From Lithospermum erythrorhizon (lineage: Eukaryota > Streptophyta > Magnoliopsida > Boraginales > Boraginaceae), in assembly GCA_019722365.1 (NCBI GenBank), contig JADFUC010002010.1:124001-188000 (forward strand): a DNA stretch of 64,000 nucleotides, written 5' to 3'. This document shows, one piece after another, positions 26,490 to 37,266 of the stretch (positions are counted from its first letter, which is position 1; the number at the start of each line of letters is the position of its first letter). The translations under genes were made by a program, and so were the position numbers. The notes below the pieces were generated by a model. The model had not been told where the DNA came from, searched no databases, and worked only from the letters and a program-made list of their open reading frames with translations.

Positions 26490-27300
26490 TTTATGAAAAT
26501 AAAAATTTATTGTTATGACTTACACATTATGGGAACTCCTGAAGAGCTTCCAAGAGTTGTAAACTTATTGAAGAAGGAATTTGAGATAAAATACAATTGA
26601 TAAGTCACATTGAGTACCCTAACAATTATAATATCACCAGTTGTGAGCAATGACTCAATAATGCCAAGAGAAGGTACAAAAAGAATTATTTGGTCTAGAA
26701 GTACGATATATAAGTGCTATTGAAGTGGTGATATATATTATGAGTAAATAACAACACGAAGACATTGGAATGAAATTAAATGTATAAGAGATAGGTTGTT
26801 CCAGTAGAACATACTCATTTTATACACAATTAATTATGCAAATGCATGATGCTTATATGATCCCTATTGAAAGATCATATACATGGTGTTTTATTTGTAG
26901 TGAAAGCACTTCATGGTGTTATAGAAACAAACTATATCGACATCACCAAGACATGTAGAAATCTTGAAATGTAAGAAGAAATTCGTGAATGCATTTGGTT
27001 GAGAATATGATCAGCCAGATCCATGTGCTTTGATTTATCATATGAAAGTTGGTCCCGACGATCTTTATGAGAATAATGATACATGTATTATGCAGTTAAA
27101 GGAATAAATCATATCAAAGGAGATAGAAGCAAAATATATTAACTTCTCCGCTGATATCTTCGAAGAAAAATGGTGAAATCGATGTTTAGTAAATTAGATT
27201 TTGTGATAATCAAATATTTTAACTAAGTCACTCCCTGCCTCGATATTAGAAAAGCTATCAAATGCTGAGACTAAATCGACTAAAAGGATGTAGTGATGTA
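26490..27300 (+). pseudogene. Copia pol remnant: end of reverse transcriptase and RNase H
   Basis: Translating with frame changes gives phrases MGTPEELPRVVNLLKKEFEI (26532 onward, end of reverse transcriptase), ECIWL near 26990 and LKEG/GDR segments near 27100-27130 (RNase H), then a tail before the purine tract. These are the expected last domains of a copia polyprotein in the expected order. Several frameshifts and stops are present, so no functional product can be made. Confidence 0.65.
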
Positions 27301-27680
27301 GTGGTGTCACAACGGTGTCTCTTTTTTCTTTAATCAAGTTTGTCCCAAACCGGGTTTTCTGATAAGATTTTAATGAGAAGCTGACATTATATGTGTATGT
27401 TGAGATTAATGCTGTATTTTCCTTGACAGGTTTTTTATCACTTAAAGATTTTCACAGTAAGGTTTTTAACGTATTGTGATGATTGTACATCAGGGAGTGT
27501 TATGAATCATTATCTCTGTTAGTGGGTGACAATCGATTAGCTAGAGAATAGGAAGAATTATGTATCAAGTCTATCACTTGTAGAGCCTATAAATAGGCCT
27601 CCCTATGTATTATATTCTCATATGAATAAAGTCTACTCTTACATTATTATGTACATTCTCTACATTATTACAACACAAAT

Positions 27681-28099
27681 CTTTTTTCAGAACTATGTTA
27701 TTGACTTATTGTTTCATTCCATTTAAATTTACCATATTAATATGATTTTATTAAAGTAATTGTCTAGGCCTAATGTAAATTGCAATTCAATATAAATATC
27801 AATATATTATGAATAATTAAATATTTATTTGAAATATATAATAAATTTAAATATAAGTTAAATATAAATGATGGAGATGCGGTCGGTTTATGGTAAAGCC
27901 ATGGCTTGACCGAAAAGTTTTGATTTTGAGGTATTGGCTTGCTCGGTTTCAATTTTGAAATTATTTAAATATCATGGGTTTTTGGTGAGCAAAAGAATCC
28001 AAGCTGAATCGATTGAATCGATGCAGTCTGTTTTTAATATGTCCATCCTAATCCCAAAATAGTTGTCAACATTCCGACACTTAACTCAAAAGTATCACC
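27681..28099. other. Spacer upstream of the SPX gene
   Basis: AT-rich, no coding evidence. It separates the copia element from the SPX promoter region. Confidence 0.45.
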
Positions 28100-28104
28100 A
28101 AAGC

Positions 28105-28110
28105 CACGTG
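28105..28110. promoter_or_regulatory. G-box (CACGTG) upstream of the SPX gene
   Basis: A perfect CACGTG core in gccacgtggg, about 370 bases before the ATG. It is a potential bHLH or bZIP site. Confidence 0.4.
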
Positions 28111-28199
28111 GGTTAAACAACTTTAAAAACAATAAAAAAACAAAATTCGTCACCATAAGGAATATAACCTCAAGATATCCTCTTAGGACATAAATTAAA

Positions 28200-28207
28200 G
28201 AATATTC
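28200..28207. promoter_or_regulatory. P1BS (PHR1-binding) site 1
   Basis: GAATATTC matches GNATATNC exactly. PHR-type MYB factors bind this palindrome to activate phosphate-starvation genes, SPX genes among them. Confidence 0.7.
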
Positions 28208-28223
28208 CCACCTCCACCTCTAA

Positions 28224-28231
28224 GCATATTC
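28224..28231. promoter_or_regulatory. P1BS (PHR1-binding) site 2
   Basis: GCATATTC is a second exact match to GNATATNC, 24 bases from the first and about 35 bases before a TATA-like tatattt at 28264. Confidence 0.7.
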
Positions 28232-28263
28232 TTCTTCAGATCTCACTTTCTTCTCCTCACACT

Positions 28264-28270
28264 TATATTT
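28264..28270 (+). promoter_or_regulatory. Possible TATA box of the SPX gene
   Basis: tatattt about 217 bases before the ATG, followed by a C/T-rich tract that often marks plant transcription starts. The position is inferred only. Confidence 0.35.
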
Positions 28271-28328
28271 AACTCCCCCCCTTCTTTTCACAATTCATCA
28301 AAAAATATTTCTTTTCCAATTTTGGCAA

Positions 28329-28460
28329 ATAACCAAAAAAATTGTTTTGAAAATTTGTGTTTTTTTAATATAATTTTTGCTTATAACCAAAAAAATTGTT
28401 TTTGAATTTTGGGTTTCTTATAATTTTGCTAAATAACCAAAAAACAGTTGTTTTGAATTT
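28329..28460 (+). repeat. Three-copy repeat in the SPX leader
   Basis: The phrase ataaccaaaaaaattgttt begins near 28329, 28383 and 28433, each followed by a ttttgaattttt...gttt stretch. Copies are 50-54 bases apart and lie just before the start codon, probably in the 5' untranslated region. Confidence 0.7.
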
Positions 28461-28480
28461 TTTGCGTTTTTATTAAAATT

Positions 28481-30537
28481 ATGAAATTTGGAAAAAGTTT
28501 GAGTAACCAGATTGAGGAAACATTGCCTGAATGGAGGGATAAATTTTTGTCTTATAAGGAGTTGAAGAAAAAGCTGAAGGTGATTGAGCCTAAAGGGGAG
28601 GAGAATAGGGGTTGTAAGAGGCGGAGATTGGACGGTGGTGATGAGTTTGGTGGAGATGAGAAAGGGAAATCAACGGTGATGATGACTGATGCTGAGGAGG
28701 AGTTTGTTAAGCTGTTGGAGGATGAGTTGGAGAAGTTTAATTCTTTTTTTGTTGAGAAGGAAGAGGAATATATTATCAGATTAAAGGTAATAATTAATGC
28801 ATTTTGTTATTTGTTTTTGTTGTTTATGAAATATAAATTATTCTATATTGTTGTATTATTGTCGGTCGTGGAACAGGAATTTTATGTAGTGTCAGACTAA
28901 TGAAGAAAAATATGTAAATGTTTGTTCAAATAACTTAATTTTTTGAATAAATGAATATTAAAATTTTATTTTGGTATAGTAGCTATGAATTTTGGTTGTA
29001 AGATTAATACATTGCGGGTTAATTAATAAGATCATGCATCACTCCTTGTATAAAGAATTGGTTTTAGTATGGACGCTCATGCATTCTTAACAATTAACGA
29101 ATCGACATAATTGATTAGAATATATAATGAAATCGGGGAATACTATAAATAGGATGAAGAAATTGGAGAAGATTTAGGCTAAAGCAACTTATAGTAGGAA
29201 CTTGCTTAGTAAGTCTACTATCATTTTCTTAGTACAATGACTTCTAAAACAGAAAGAAACTTTCTTGGAGTGTCCAATTTGGTCAACTTTTAGTGGACGA
29301 CGTCATTTTGTCTTGGTCTTAGCAATAAAATATTAATTATCACTTGGGTTAGGAGTTTTGTTTATTTTATTATTGTTCCAAGTCTTCGAATCGATTACTT
29401 GACCCTAAGATGTGGGAACACGCATTGGTTAACTATGATCGTTTCCTCTATATAACCATTTTAATCAAGTAGATAGGTTAAATCGACGGTCGAGAGAAAT
29501 TAGCATTTGATATGAATCGAAAGTGTACGCCAAACAATTAGATCTGATAAATAGCTATACTTTTACCTTGTGTGGGACGGACATGTGAAAGGTTTGGATC
29601 TAAGGGAATATAAAATAACTTTGTGCAGGGGAAGGAGGAGGTCATTCTTCAAAGATTTATGGTCAACTTATAGGCATATAGTCTCTTATTACCTCCATTT
29701 ATACTAAATAACAGATATTGGAATCGTCTAATCTTTTTCTAGCTATGGGAATGTATCAAGGATCAAGTTACATGATTACTTTTAGCCTATTCCTGATATC
29801 TGTCTACCCAATGTCATGTTAACTCTTGAGAGTTAGGATCCTTTATATAGCCTAGATATGTCTTACTGGTCTCGTGTTCATTAGAACACTTCTTCAAAGA
29901 CTTATTGTATGTAATACTTCGTCTGTTGCCAAACTCCTGTATAAAGTCTCTATTATTAAATCTATTCCTTGATGTCTGCAGGAGTTGCAGGACAGAGTCG
30001 CAAATGCTATAGTTTGCAGTGATGAAATGATGAAGATTCGGAAAGAGATAGTCAACTTCCATGGGGAAATGGTTTTGCTGGAGAACTATAGTGCTCTTAA
30101 TTACACAGGTACATTTTCTTTCTAAAAGATTAGTCGCCTTAGTATTGACTGATTTTTGGTGAATTCTGGTCTTGCTTAAAATAAGTGACTGTATTGTATC
30201 AAGTAGGTCTATTTATACCATCTCGTGTTCTTCACAGGACTCGTAAAAATTCTGAAGAAATATGATAAAAGAACTGGTGCTCTCTTCGTGTCCTTTATCC
30301 AGGTAGCACATATCAGTGCTAATACTTGAATATGCTTTAGACTCTAAGGGACTTGCCGAGATTGAATACATGGAGAGTCTCTATATGAAGAGCACTATAT
30401 CTGCATTACGGTCTCTGAAAGAAATTCGGAGCAAAAGCTCCACAGTTAGTGTTTTCTCTTTGCCTCCCCTCCAAAGTAATGGTGGTGTAGATGATGCCTG
30501 GAAAAATTGCCATGTAATGGAACAAGAAGCAAAGTAG
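28481..30537 (+). CDS. SPX: SPX-domain protein (SPX1/SPX2 type), internally deleted
   Basis: Family role: nuclear SPX1/SPX2 proteins sense inositol pyrophosphates and block PHR1 when phosphate is sufficient. Exon 1 is 28481-28786 (102 residues, MKFGKSLSNQIEETLPEW start, KELKKKLK helix), exon 2 is 29982-30108, exon 3 is 30238-30302; all junctions are GT-AG and in phase. The basic helix ILKKYDKRTG is intact, so the phosphate-binding Tyr/Lys cluster is retained. The usual LLRLPFIQ reads LFVSFIQ with one codon fewer. Everything expected between FIQ and the C-terminal region is then missing: after a possible donor at 30303, only about 38 bases precede the final conserved segment (GLAEIEYMESLYMKS to the EQEAK stop at 30537). 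Read without splicing, the protein ends at 30329 (about 174 residues, against about 250 in the family). No in-phase acceptor of normal intron length joins the last part. It is a pseudogene, a truncated regulator, or an assembly gap. The P1BS promoter sites support the identification. Confidence 0.85.
28787..29981 (+). other. SPX intron 1
   Basis: About 1.2 kb, donor aaag|gtaata and acceptor tctgcag|gag. No other gene is seen in it. Confidence 0.8.
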
Positions 30538-30939
30538 ATTTAGATTAATATTATTATAGGGAAACAATTCCAGTCATTGTCCCTCGTCTATTGCTAGAGA
30601 TTTACTACTTTGTTTCTTAATTAGTCTGTCATGATTTTAGTTGCATGTATTTTTAGATACAATCTGAGATATGAGATGTACATTGTTTGTAATACACAAC
30701 TAATACAGTTGCAAGCTTTTGTGTTTTGAGTTGTTAATAGAAAGCTTGGATATTGTACTGATATGACGACCCATACTGATGTACCTTGGTTATTCTTTCC
30801 AAGGAAATTGATTTGTGAAAATATGAATTTGTTTCAGAACCTTTAAATCTGTAATTGTATTTCAAATAGAAGTCACCACTTCACCATTTATTAGAACGTA
30901 TTCGTCTGTGTTACTTTGTGTAACATTGTAGGTCTTAAA

Positions 30940-31900
30940 CCCGGAAAGGAGGAGGGTATGTTAGGCCTCAAAAGCCAGCGGACCTCTAGAATTTCGATGC
31001 CACCCTCCATACTCGGACAAGTCGAGCTATTTATACCATAGCTATCGCAAGTGAGGTACGCTCCCTTTCATTAGACTCTCTTGGTGAAGGGACTGAGTGT
31101 TTGCTGGAAATGAACCAGGAAGTGGTTAATGTATCGTATTTGAAAAAATCAAGAATTGTTCGGATTTGTAAATCATTATTTTCAGAATAGCTAAAGTACT
31201 CTTGATCTTTACTGCACTGGAGGGGTGTATGAATATGAAGAGTGTTTTACATGCTCAGAGTATACTCCAAAGGCACTAGTTAGCTACGGACAAGAGCATC
31301 AATAATCATCATCATCATTGCCATCTCATGCAAATGACAATATTTATGGGAAGACTGGCGGAATTAAGAAATTTCAAGAATGCTGGTGACCCTTTTACAC
31401 AAGATTTGATTATGAGTTTTCAGACTGTCTACGCTCAACAGATTTCAGTACTAGGGAAATTGCAACCGGGAAAAAGTAAATTGTATGAGAGGTTGAAATC
31501 AATCAAGACTTGGAGAAGGGTTTCCAATGTGATATTTGTTGCGACAGTGTTCGCTGCTGCAGTATCCATGCCTTCGGGTCAATGGGAAAGTGGATTAACT
31601 CTCTTCGGCTAAAATGTGAGAAAGATATAAAGAGGGCAGAGAGATCTTTTTGAATATGCAACTAGGGAAGTAAACTGACGCGATTATGCAGAATGCTGAT
31701 TTTGCAACGAGGGGAGATGACGCTATAATGATTGCTGTCGAGGAGATCACGATCAATTCAAGATTTGAGCGGCCATGTAGATAAGTGCAGCAGGTATAGA
31801 TAAAGATCACGAAAAAGGAGGATCGTGAATTTTCCAGTGGAGGTGGTACGTTATTAGGAAGAGTTACTCTAATTGGTGTTTTTGTACAGTTTATAACTAA
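30940..31900 (+). pseudogene. UPF0496 (AT14A-like) protein pseudogene
   Basis: Coding blocks in family order but in changing frames. Near 31020-31130 the translation gives [20 protein letters not shown] and then LLEMNQEVV. At 31328-31612 one frame gives LAELRNFKNAGDPFTQDLI, VYAQQISVLGKLQ, then SIKTWRRVSNVIFVAT, the family signature before the hydrophobic segment. Most of the Ala/Val-rich hydrophobic segment is missing, and near 31690-31770 a later block reads NADFATRGDDAIMIAVEEI. Frameshifts, a collapsed membrane-like segment and missing blocks mean no functional protein. UPF0496 proteins are plant-specific, coiled-coil-rich and sometimes linked to the plasma membrane; their biochemical role is poorly known. 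It lies about 400 bases after the damaged SPX gene on the same strand. Confidence 0.7.
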
Positions 31901-32351
31901 CAGAAATTGCATTGTGGCTCTACTAATTTATATGTACCTTCGATGAGAAAATTGTTAAATTCTCGCATTTGGGTGATTTATCCCTTTATGGAGTGCCTTC
32001 CTAAAGAAAAAATACTTTAAAGTCTATGGTTGTGATGGATGAATACACCACTTATAATCCGTTTTATAGTATTGATGGTTGTTGCACCACTCTTATAAAC
32101 ATTGGTGGAGCTTAGAAAGGAATCACAATTATAAAGGACTAAACGACTTCATCAATTACTATGTGCGTAACGTAAAATGTTTGTTAACCATAGACTAATG
32201 GCGTAGGAAATTTCGATATTCAGCATTTTTTATAGTGAAGAAAACTGGAGCTAGAGAGCACGAATGTTGTTGTAAGGCCTTTACTGGAGCTATTAATATC
32301 TGCATATTTTGTGTCATCCTCCAATTCACATCATCTGAAGAATGTACCAAC
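31901..32351. other. Spacer, no gene seen
   Basis: About 450 bases between the UPF0496 pseudogene and the next retroelement, with no supported feature. Confidence 0.4.
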
Positions 32352-34249
32352 TGTTAGGATTTAGGCCTTAAATCAGCCTGCGTTGATGTCAATAAAAGCA
32401 GCCAAATTTTAAGTGCGGAAATATGAGGCAAAGAATTTTATGGGATTTTTTCGATGTGAAAGTGCGTCGCATTGCTATTTGAGAATCATTGTAATAAGCC
32501 AGGAAGATGCGTTCTGGCGCACGGCTAGTATAATCTAATAATTTGAGTATTTTTCTTTATCTGTGAAAATCTCGGCTATCGAAACAGATAAAACTACCAA
32601 ATTTTTGAGAACAATATGTTCTTGATAATATTAAAAGGCACAATATTATGCAGGATGAATTTTTATACATTACATGTATTTATGTGATAAATAAACTTCC
32701 TTAGAAACATCACATGTTATAGGCAAGAGGTAAAGCACAGATTTAGATTAGTGGGAAATAATTGGAGTTACAGCCTTGCGGAAATGCCAGTGGAGTGCTT
32801 CAATTTCAACATCTCAGCAGAGAGAACTTAAATTTCGGATCACCGTCTTTAAACACCATTACAACGACGCACCGAGTTGCCGTCCCTGAGCACCATTTGA
32901 TCCGACAGGTACATACTTTTCGATCGGAACATCCACTGAATGACACCTGACTTGACTAGAAGAGAATACAGAATAGTCGATCTATATATACTTGTTGAAT
33001 TTTTCCCTCATTCGGACAATCAACATGCTACTTTTGCATGCTTGATCTTAAGCGAGTCTTGACCCGAGGCACCTTGGAAAACCTCCAAGTTTGATTGATA
33101 AATCGATGAATTTCTCTCTTACACGCTTCCCGTTCACGTCGACGACTTCCTTGATCTAATTAAATTTGACCCTCGATGTTTATTCGAGAACATCTTTCAA
33201 CGAGTTAGCAAGAATCAAAGAGGTTGAATAGCACACCATTTCTGCGACTTTGAAACCACGCTCGCTAACTCGGATGATTAAATGCGACACTGAGAACCGG
33301 TTGCGTAGCTGAGTTCCTTGACCTCGGCTACGTACTTCAGCAGTATTACATTACATCGGTTAGAGGGGTATCTTTGCGACGCTGATACGCTCTTCATTGC
33401 CACGACTTCGGAATCTCCAGAACCTCTTGGCATCCGAGCAGAATTTCACCCGCGACAATCAACTTTCCACTATCTTATTAGAAACTCCATGCTCCAGTCT
33501 ACTTTGCTTTTACACGGATCCACCACCGCTTTAACTGGAACAAAGTGGGTAGTATAAGTACGACTTACGCGCTTTACTACCATTTGCTCGAAGCAACCTT
33601 CCGATTTACATCTTGAAAGTAGTTCCGATAACCGGCGCCATCCATTTGTGCGAAATTAAACTATTCCCTAATTTCGGAACATACGCATTTGTCAATTTTG
33701 GAAAAGAACCGTTCGACAACTTGATTCCGCATCTCGTACCTACTAAATCCAAGCCCCATTCACACACCGTAATGCTGAAATGAGCAGGTCCCGTAATTCA
33801 GCTTATAATTCACCGTTTACATACACGTAAGTACGAAGTATGAAAAGAAGCTCGAATCTACTATCCAGAATCGGCAGGCGTTCACGAGATAAAGCCAAAG
33901 CGTCGAGGAATAATCGCTCAGCCTGGCCTTAGGCATCGCGTTAGCTTTAGGTGCCTGCTTCGTGTGACCCGTGCGCATGACTTGACCTGCTTGAATCGAG
34001 GAATTACTTGCCACCACTCTGTGATCTCCGCTGTTCCAAAACCTCATGCTCCCGCGTTAACCCTCTTCCTACCGGTTAATGCAGTCCTTAGCACGTTCAA
34101 CACGTGAAACTGCGTACTCTCCTCGAGACGGGATACGCTGCAGAACCGCACTTAAGTTCAACGCGGTTGAGTACACGGAGATTGCCCAACCGCCTCATTT
34201 GAACCGACTTTGAATGCTTGGCGAAGCCAACAAAATGGTGCTTGCATAC

Positions 34250-34641
34250 CAAATTGACATTAACATCTACCATTGACGGTTGATTAATAATGCTATTGAA
34301 ATCGGTAAAAGGTGTGCCATTATGGGTGTACTTTCGACATCTTAAAGATGAAATAGTTTTTCATGAAGTACCTTGAAATATTGCGGAAGGTTTCTAAATA
34401 CGGTCATAAAGCCTTCGTGAGCCGCTTTGTGGTGAGATCTCATGCTTGGCGTTAGCAGCTTCGTTCCTTGACAGACAGGTACGATCGCTTGGGACACATG
34501 CATCCCGATCCGTCCATTCAACCTCGTCACATCTTTCTCGAGGGCTTCTCCTAGTGGTTGTTCGACTTCTTTCATGCAGATAATCCTCCATACACATCTT
34601 CTAATGTGGAAAATGAGTTCCATCAGTGATTTACCTACCAA
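34250..34641 (-). pseudogene. Copia gag remnant of copy B
   Basis: Two overlapping minus-strand frames (34641-34342 and 34597-34394) each carry part of one gag domain, so at least one frameshift separates them. Recognisable phrases are EVEWTDRDACV and ANAKHE in one frame and LPQYFKVLHEKLFHL in the other. Gag would form the virus-like particle that packages element RNA. It is broken here. Confidence 0.6.
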
Positions 34642-34725
34642 TGAGTCCCTTGATTCTGCCCGACTTCCCGACCAAAATTTGATTCTTAAACTAAAGTAGA
34701 AGCTACGACCCGAGCTCGGTACGAT

Positions 34726-35199
34726 TGTTAGGGGTTAAGACCTAAATCCCACTTCGGAGTTTCAGCGATCAATAAAAGCGATAAAATTAAAGTCTTGGGA
34801 AATAAGCAGACACAAAGAATTTTATCACGGAGTTCCATGATGTGAAAGGTATGTCTTTATTCTTTAGCTGCTTGATCCCAGCTAATAAGCAGGAAGATTG
34901 ACCTGACCCTACCACTAGCTATAATCTATGTTGAGTATTTTCTTATGCGAAAATCTGACCACAAAATATCAAGAGCAGATAAAAGCTCTGAAGTTCTTGA
35001 GGGAACAATATGTTCTTGATAATATTAGAACCTAATATTATTCTAGGATGAATATTCTCTATTCTATGTATTTGTGTGATAAATAAAACTCACAGAAACA
35101 TCCTATATTTATAGGCAAGAGGTAAAACCTAGTTAAGATTTAAATTAGGAAATAATTAGACCAAGCGAGTCTCAATTAGGTGTGATTTTTAAACCAACA
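34726..35199 (-). repeat. LTR of copy B (5' LTR in element orientation)
   Basis: Pairs with 32352-about 32762. Shared phrases include gtgtgataaataaaactca and ataggcaagaggtaaa. Confidence 0.6.
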
Positions 35200-35877
35200 A
35201 CTAATTTGTGATGGTGTGCTTGTAATGGATAATTGAGATGAATCTAAAAATAAACTATATACATTCACAACGTTTTGAGTCATTAAAAATTGTGTCATCC
35301 AAATTAATTGAGGTTAATTTAGATCAATAGATTCATCACCTTTAACCATCAAATCATTAAAACTCACATCATAATGTCATGTTGATTAATTTAGATTATA
35401 GTTTTAAATATTATATTCTATTTTGAATTCATATTGATCCACTTAGTCAAGATTAATTGTATCCAAACAATATTTTAATATACTTATCTATATTTTCACA
35501 TGATTTCCTTATATTCTCGTTCTTAATGCATTCAATTTAATCGAATACAGTAAAGGAACTTAGCGAGGAGAAAGAAAGGGGTGAAACCCTTGAGGAGGTT
35601 AATAGTTCGCTTTATATATGCACCAACTTGAGTGGGTCGGATATTGATTAAGTAAACAAATTAGTAGCCTAAATACTCCTTTCTTCTAATTTGTTTTATA
35701 TTCCTCCCAAAAATTATCATTTTTCTTCATCTTAGAAGCCTACCGTTTCCACAGCACCTTATTTAATAAAGTATTTGGAACTGCAAAATAATTGATCTTC
35801 GCCAAAATGTCCGTTGAACAATTTGATTGATCAACCGATTTATACATTCAAAATTATAAGTTCAATATATATTAATT
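35200..35877. other. Spacer, no gene seen
   Basis: AT-rich sequence between copy B and the next LTR region, without coding evidence. Confidence 0.4.
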
Positions 35878-36420
35878 GTTGGACAATTAGAATTTGAGAT
35901 TTTGCATAGTATCGGCGTTAGAGTGCATTGATGAAACTACTTAGGAATTAAATTTCGTAATCTATATATTAAGATAGTCGGTTAATATTATCTAATATAT
36001 TGCTATTAATAGATCCGTCACCAGAGGTCACATACAAATAGTAAGCCGATTAATAATAATATGTCCCTCAATCCCAAAGATTGTCATTCGAGCTATTTTA
36101 GGTGAGCTTTTATAAACTTTGACCATCTAAATTCATTCTGCTTGAGAGAAGAAATAATGTAGGCATGTGAGATGTTACATTGGGTCGTTCAATATATATT
36201 TTGAAATATCAACACTCTTTTTCACGAGTGTATATTTGAAATATAGGCATATTATAACTTCTCGGGTTTAAAGTTAAACATGAAGGAAACATTAGGTTAA
36301 CGTGGAACTATATGAAAACGTTGGTCGATTTCGATGATGGAAATCCACCCACTAGAGTTATTCTCTATTGATAGGAGATGGGGTTTACACCGGAATATTA
36401 ACTTTTGCATAGTACGCCAA

Positions 36421-36490
36421 TTCTAGAATATTCTACCACTTAACGTGCACTTAATTTTACCCAGGGATAAGAAATGAGAAGATTCTAGAA
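36421..36490. promoter_or_regulatory. Heat-shock element clusters, first LTR-like copy
   Basis: TTCtaGAAtaTTC at 36421-36433 and GAAgaTTCtaGAA at 36478-36490: two sets of three perfect alternating nGAAn/nTTCn units, the minimal binding site of a heat-shock factor trimer. Confidence 0.55.
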
Positions 36491-37266
36491 GCTCTCTCAC
36501 CCCATTACAATTCGACTAAAACACCTGTTTAAGGAGGGTGGTATAATTTTTTCCTTACTTCTGTAAGCACAAAGTAGGACATTTGATCTTTTTATAAGAA
36601 ATTGCATTTTTTGGAGAAGAAAGTGCTAAATTTCGTTCTTGACTTTTGAAGTTAAAAGAATCTACTCCTCTCAACCCTCTCTAATAGTCGACCCAGCTCC
36701 ACTCTCCCACGGAAGGAAAACTAGTTCTGTTTCCATTTGATAGTTTCGACACTGTCGTTACAGTAAACGCCCGCCGCAGGAGGAGTTCGGGTTAATTTCT
36801 TTGGTGGCTTGGACTATGAGGCTGCATCTGTTCATTAATTAAAATATCCTAAAAGAAAATCTGCACTTATAATTTATATTTATTATTTTTGTATAATCAG
36901 AAGTAGTATGCGGGATTCGCGTCGACTAGTTTAGAACTAGTTAGATTCCAATATAAAACACACGACAATAGCTCGATTTTGGAAATATGAATGTTATCTC
37001 TTAATGTAATACGTTGAGCAATTGGGTGTATAGCAGGTATTACGTTTAAATAATAATAAGTTCGGACATATGTTAATTGTTGAACAATTAATATATATTA
37101 TTAGGTAATTCGTCGAGCCTAAGAGTCACGCCTGTCGCTTAAGCTTGGCTATAATGCGATTATAACTTCCGAAGTTTAAAAATATAGCGTATAAGAATAG
37201 TGGGGAGAAATTCTAATTGTTGAAGTACCCGTAGAGGAGCGCTGGAAGCAGTGGAGAAGTTGGGAG

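Larger units (their letters stand above)
22129..27675 (+). mobile_element. Ty1-copia LTR retrotransposon, bounded but gutted
   Basis: LTRs at 22129-22304 and 27498-27675 start tgttatgaatcatt and share gagcctataaataggcctcc. The flanking five bases are identical on both sides (caaat at 22124-22128 and 27676-27680), so both ends are securely placed. After the 5' LTR comes cgttattagtacga, similar to the primer-site region of some plant copia families, and before the 3' LTR lies a polypurine-like catcagggag. Pol remains only at the 3' end (about 26490-27300). The rest of the interior is foreign or unrecognisable, including a minisatellite at 23649-23915, so a nested insertion or replacement removed gag, protease, integrase and most of reverse transcriptase. 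Confidence 0.85.
32352..35199 (-). mobile_element. Short Ty1-copia-type retrotransposon with gag remnant only (copy B)
   Basis: Same family and strand as 15004-17974. LTR-like repeats at 32352-about 32762 (start tgttaggatttaggcc) and 34726-35199 (start tgttaggggttaagacc, end aaaccaaca). On the minus strand a primer-site-like gtaccgagctcggg follows the 5' LTR. A gag block at 34640-34250 yields, with frame changes, MEDYLHE, RCDEVEWTDRDA, NEAANAKHE and LPQYFKVLHEKLFHL, clear copia gag phrases. Farther on the strand lies a possible degenerate zinc-knuckle area (FWNSGDH near 34045). No protease, integrase or reverse transcriptase domain is recognisable in the 2 kb interior. The two copies share internal sequence as well as LTRs, so the short form is a replicated type and not a one-off deletion. 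Confidence 0.65.

Noticed and set aside
30303..30340. A 38-base intron joining SPX exon 3 to the last conserved segment
   Set aside because: Too short for a plant intron, and the only AG acceptor there leaves the wrong reading phase.
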